Assembly (NCBI RefSeq): GCF_001456025.1
Contig: NZ_LMTZ01000086.1
Coordinates: 96,403-160,402 of the forward strand
DNA: 64,000 bases
Origin: Mastigocoleus testarum BC008
GTDB taxonomy: Bacteria; Cyanobacteriota; Cyanobacteriia; Cyanobacteriales; Nostocaceae
Direction: 5' to 3'
Both the position numbers and the translations under genes were made by a program. The notes under the pieces are model-generated. The model did not search any database. It saw only the letters and a program-made list of their open reading frames with translations, and had not been told where the DNA came from. Positions within the stretch are counted from its first letter, which is position 1, and each line of letters begins with the position of its first letter. Below are positions 61,892 to 64,000 of this stretch, piece by piece.

Positions 61892-63286
61892 TTGCCCCAT
61901 CCAATTGAACGAGCACAGCCACCCCTAGAGTTTATACCCCCAGCACTTAACCCTCTATTTCTCAGGGTTACTCAGTTTGCACTACCAATTTGGCTCGATA
62001 CTTTAACAGCAATCGCCAAAGTTGAAGCTGACAATGTTGAGATTTTAATCGATTTGATTCGCCAATTTCAGGAAAAAAAAATCCGCTTGATGGTGGCGTT
62101 TCGTCATCCCCAAGTGGAAGATCCACTTTGTCTTGGTTACTTGTTTTCGAAGCTGGTACCTCAAACTGCACGAGAACGAGGAATAGTTCTCCAACATCCA
62201 ATTCACGCCCATTTTATCTATGACCGGGGAATTCCTTTATGGGCTGGTTCCCATATTGGTTGGGTTTTATCTCGTTTGGGTGGAACCCCAATACAACGGG
62301 GTAAAGCTGATTGGACGGGTTTGCGATCGGCAAGAAATTTATTTACAAATGGAAATTTTCCCATTGCTGCGGCTCCGGAAGGTGCAACAAATGGACTTTC
62401 CGAAATTCTCAACCCATTGGAACCCGGTATTGCTCAGTTAAGCTTTTGGTGTGCGGAAGATTTGCACAAAGCCCAGCGCAACGAACAAGTTTTAATTCTA
62501 CCAATAGGTATCCAATACAGTTATGTTGATTCTCCCTGGGAGAAAATAGAACAAATTTTAACTAAATTGGAAGTTAGTACCGGTTTAACTCCAAGCCAAA
62601 GCGGTTATGATATCCGTTTACCACAGGAATCTCTCTATCCTCGGTTAATTTCTTTGGCAAAACATTTACTGTCTTTAATGGAAGAATTTTATCAACGGTT
62701 TTATGGTCAAAATATACCGACTGCAACAATTCCAGAAACAGAAATAAGTGATGGTAACGAAGTAATTGCTGCACGCTTGCAAGCTTTATTAGATACTGCA
62801 TTACAAGTTGCAGAGAAATATTTTGATTTACGTCCTAAAGGTAACTTTACTGATCGCTGTCGTCGCGTGGAGCAAGCTGGTTGGAATTATATTTTTCGGG
62901 AAGAGTTTAAGGATATAAAAGCTTTATCAGCGGTTCAAAGGGGTTTAGCTGACAAAATCGCAGAAGAAGCGAATCTGCGCATGTGGCACATGAGGTTAGT
63001 AGAAAGTTTTGTGGCAGTTACGGGTAGGTATGTTCGAGAAAAACCCAGCGCGGAAAGATTTGCTGAGACAACTTTATTATTATCGGATATGGTAACTCGG
63101 ATCGAAGGTGGTAATCCTTTCAAGCGTCCCCAATTGGGCAAACAAAAAGCAAAAATTACTATAGGGGAACCGATATCTGTTTCTGAAAGATTTGCTGCTT
63201 ATAAGTCTTCGCGCAGAGGTGCGAGGGAAGCTGTTGCTAAATTGACTTTAGATTTGCAACAAGCGATGGAAGGTTTGATTTTTTGA
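61892..63286 (+). CDS. 1-acyl-sn-glycerol-3-phosphate acyltransferase (PlsC-type)
   Basis: A 464-residue protein. The acyltransferase motifs are FRHPQVEDPLC (H-x4-D; phospholipid assembly), a substrate block GTPIQRGKADWTG and AAAPEGATNGLS, which replaces the usual PEGTRS. The unusual length comes from a long C-terminal extension (~200-464) with no recognised domain. No membrane helix is strong. The start is TTG at 61892, with AGGAGA at 61878-61883 and a 15-bp tandem array just before. It probably makes phosphatidic acid or a related lipid; the acceptor is inferred from family. Confidence 0.88.
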   Translation: MPHPIERAQPPLEFIPPALNPLFLRVTQFALPIWLDTLTAIAKVEADNVEILIDLIRQFQEKKIRLMVAFRHPQVEDPLCLGYLFSKLVPQTARERGIVLQHPIHAHFIYDRGIPLWAGSHIGWVLSRLGGTPIQRGKADWTGLRSARNLFTNGNFPIAAAPEGATNGLSEILNPLEPGIAQLSFWCAEDLHKAQRNEQVLILPIGIQYSYVDSPWEKIEQILTKLEVSTGLTPSQSGYDIRLPQESLYPRLISLAKHLLSLMEEFYQRFYGQNIPTATIPETEISDGNEVIAARLQALLDTALQVAEKYFDLRPKGNFTDRCRRVEQAGWNYIFREEFKDIKALSAVQRGLADKIAEEANLRMWHMRLVESFVAVTGRYVREKPSAERFAETTLLLSDMVTRIEGGNPFKRPQLGKQKAKITIGEPISVSERFAAYKSSRRGAREAVAKLTLDLQQAMEGLIF

Positions 63287-63484
63287 TGGTTGATGAATAA
63301 CCATCAGCACATTTATGGAGATTTATATAAAAAATAGGTTTGAATTAATTTATATCGTAAGGTCTAATAAATAATCTTTGAGATAATTACTACTTACTTG
63401 CTCACTTCACAAACCAGTGAAATCAAGGATATACCCAACCGAACATTGTGTTAAAAAGAAAAAGACTCTAAGTGTATAAAATTT

Positions 63485-63928
63485 ATGCAAGTTCGTTTGA
63501 TCCACGGTCGCCATGCTCTATCTCCAAATCCTCGCTCGGGTGGAATGGCTGATGTATATCAAGCAAGAGATATGGTTGATAATCAACGACAGGTTGCTGT
63601 CAAGATATTTAAACATGGACAGATCGAGACTGATATATTAGCAGAGTCTTTCAAAAGAGAGACCCAAGCACTTAAAGAGTTAAAACATCCAGGAATTGTA
63701 GAACTCATTGACTCCGGTGAGGATAAAAATACAGGTGAGTATTTTCTTGTTTTAGAGTGGATGGAGAAGAATTTAGCGACATTTCTAAAAGAATCTCCAC
63801 CTGAAGGTTGGGATTCTTTTTGGGAATCTGTGGCTTATCCAGTGTTAGAAGCACTTGCTTTCTCCCATAATCGTAATTGTATTCATCGGGATATTAAGCC
63901 TAGTAATATTTTAATTAGGGCTTGCTGA
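63485..63928 (+). pseudogene. Serine/threonine protein kinase, truncated by insertion
   Basis: The first ~144 codons encode a Hanks-type kinase: glycine loop SGGMADVYQARD (18-29), ATP-binding K40 (VAVKIF), a Glu in the C-helix (ESFKRETQ), and the catalytic loop HRDIKPSN (134-141) followed by ILI. It then changes to RAC and stop, exactly at the start of GGGCTTGCTGAATAAA, which has the look of an insertion-sequence end. The DFG and activation loop are missing, so no active kinase can form. The rest of the gene, if present, is beyond the right edge. Confidence 0.85.
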
Positions 63929-64000
63929 ATAAATACAAAAAGGTGATGGTTAATACATTATCAGACCCAAGGAATATATTCAGATGCAAGAAAACAGTCT
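63917..64000. mobile_element. Left end of a probable insertion sequence
   Basis: AGGGCTTGCTGAATAAATAC interrupts the kinase reading frame and resembles the inverted ends of common cyanobacterial IS5/IS4-like elements. No transposase is visible in the ~80 bases available, though ATG codons at 63946 and 63984 could start one. The other end is outside the window. Confidence 0.6.

Noticed and set aside
1..64000. tRNA, rRNA or other standard RNA genes
   Set aside because: No T-loop GTTCGANTC with matching acceptor stem, and no rRNA-like sequence, was found by eye on either strand; a tRNAscan-SE run would settle it.

Overview
The window looks like chromosome of a filamentous, probably Nostocales-type (Nostoc/Calothrix/Rivularia-like) cyanobacterium. 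Supporting signs are many HIP1 octamers (GCGATCGC), heptamer STRR repeats in the gaps, an fbp-zwf-opcA cluster, cyanobacteria-restricted families (DUF3038, DUF4335, alr4036-type PPOX), a cold-shock-type RRM protein behind a long AT-rich leader, and a B12-dependent ribonucleotide reductase carrying an intron. Most of it is ordinary housekeeping and accessory chromosome with wide, repeat-rich intergenic gaps. No rRNA, tRNA or CRISPR was seen. Layout, 0-16 kb: partial TPR protein, cyanobacterial hypothetical, homocysteine-biosynthesis (HcyBio) protein, recQ, lone DppB-type permease, apt, the translationally coupled DUF3038/DUF4335 pair, a PPOX flavoprotein, then nrdJ split by a 1,159-nt group I intron that encodes a homing endonuclease. 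16-25 kb: RNA-binding protein, fbp, zwf and opcA (oxidative pentose phosphate pathway, which supplies NADPH at night and in heterocysts), and cobB for cobalamin synthesis, the cofactor nrdJ needs. 25-34 kb: small membrane protein, ECF sigma remnant, CsgG-like secreted protein, a three-gene operon ending in an HNH nuclease, GFA protein, a cyclic-nucleotide-binding protein downstream of a 12-TM/HEAT transporter, and infC. 34-48 kb: hydrolase, secreted protein with an internal duplication, SRPBCC, CPXCG and methyltransferase genes, a decayed gamma-glutamyltransferase interrupted by a histidine-kinase cassette flanked by 12-bp direct repeats, radical SAM/SemiSWEET pair, aldo-keto reductase, SDR, pentapeptide-repeat protein. 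48-64 kb: secreted zinc metalloprotease, DegT-family enzyme, a fused cNMP-AAA-polyferredoxin membrane protein, efp, accB, ArsR regulator, GerMN and DUF2993 proteins, proS, a PlsC-type acyltransferase, and a Ser/Thr kinase cut off by what looks like an insertion sequence at the right edge. The strongest points for a second look are: (1) the nrdJ intron, inserted inside the active-site NPCG|E motif, for which a P1 helix with U-G at the splice site and a P10 helix can be read directly; (2) the histidine-kinase cassette inside ggt; (3) the cNMP/sigma54-AAA-like/4Fe-4S fusion whose Walker B and GAFTGA elements are missing, in a phylum that lacks sigma-54; (4) at least seven intergenic tandem arrays of unrelated sequence that share a 14-15 bp period; and (5) repeat elements that have inserted in frame into cobB. 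All assignments come from reading the sequence without database searches.
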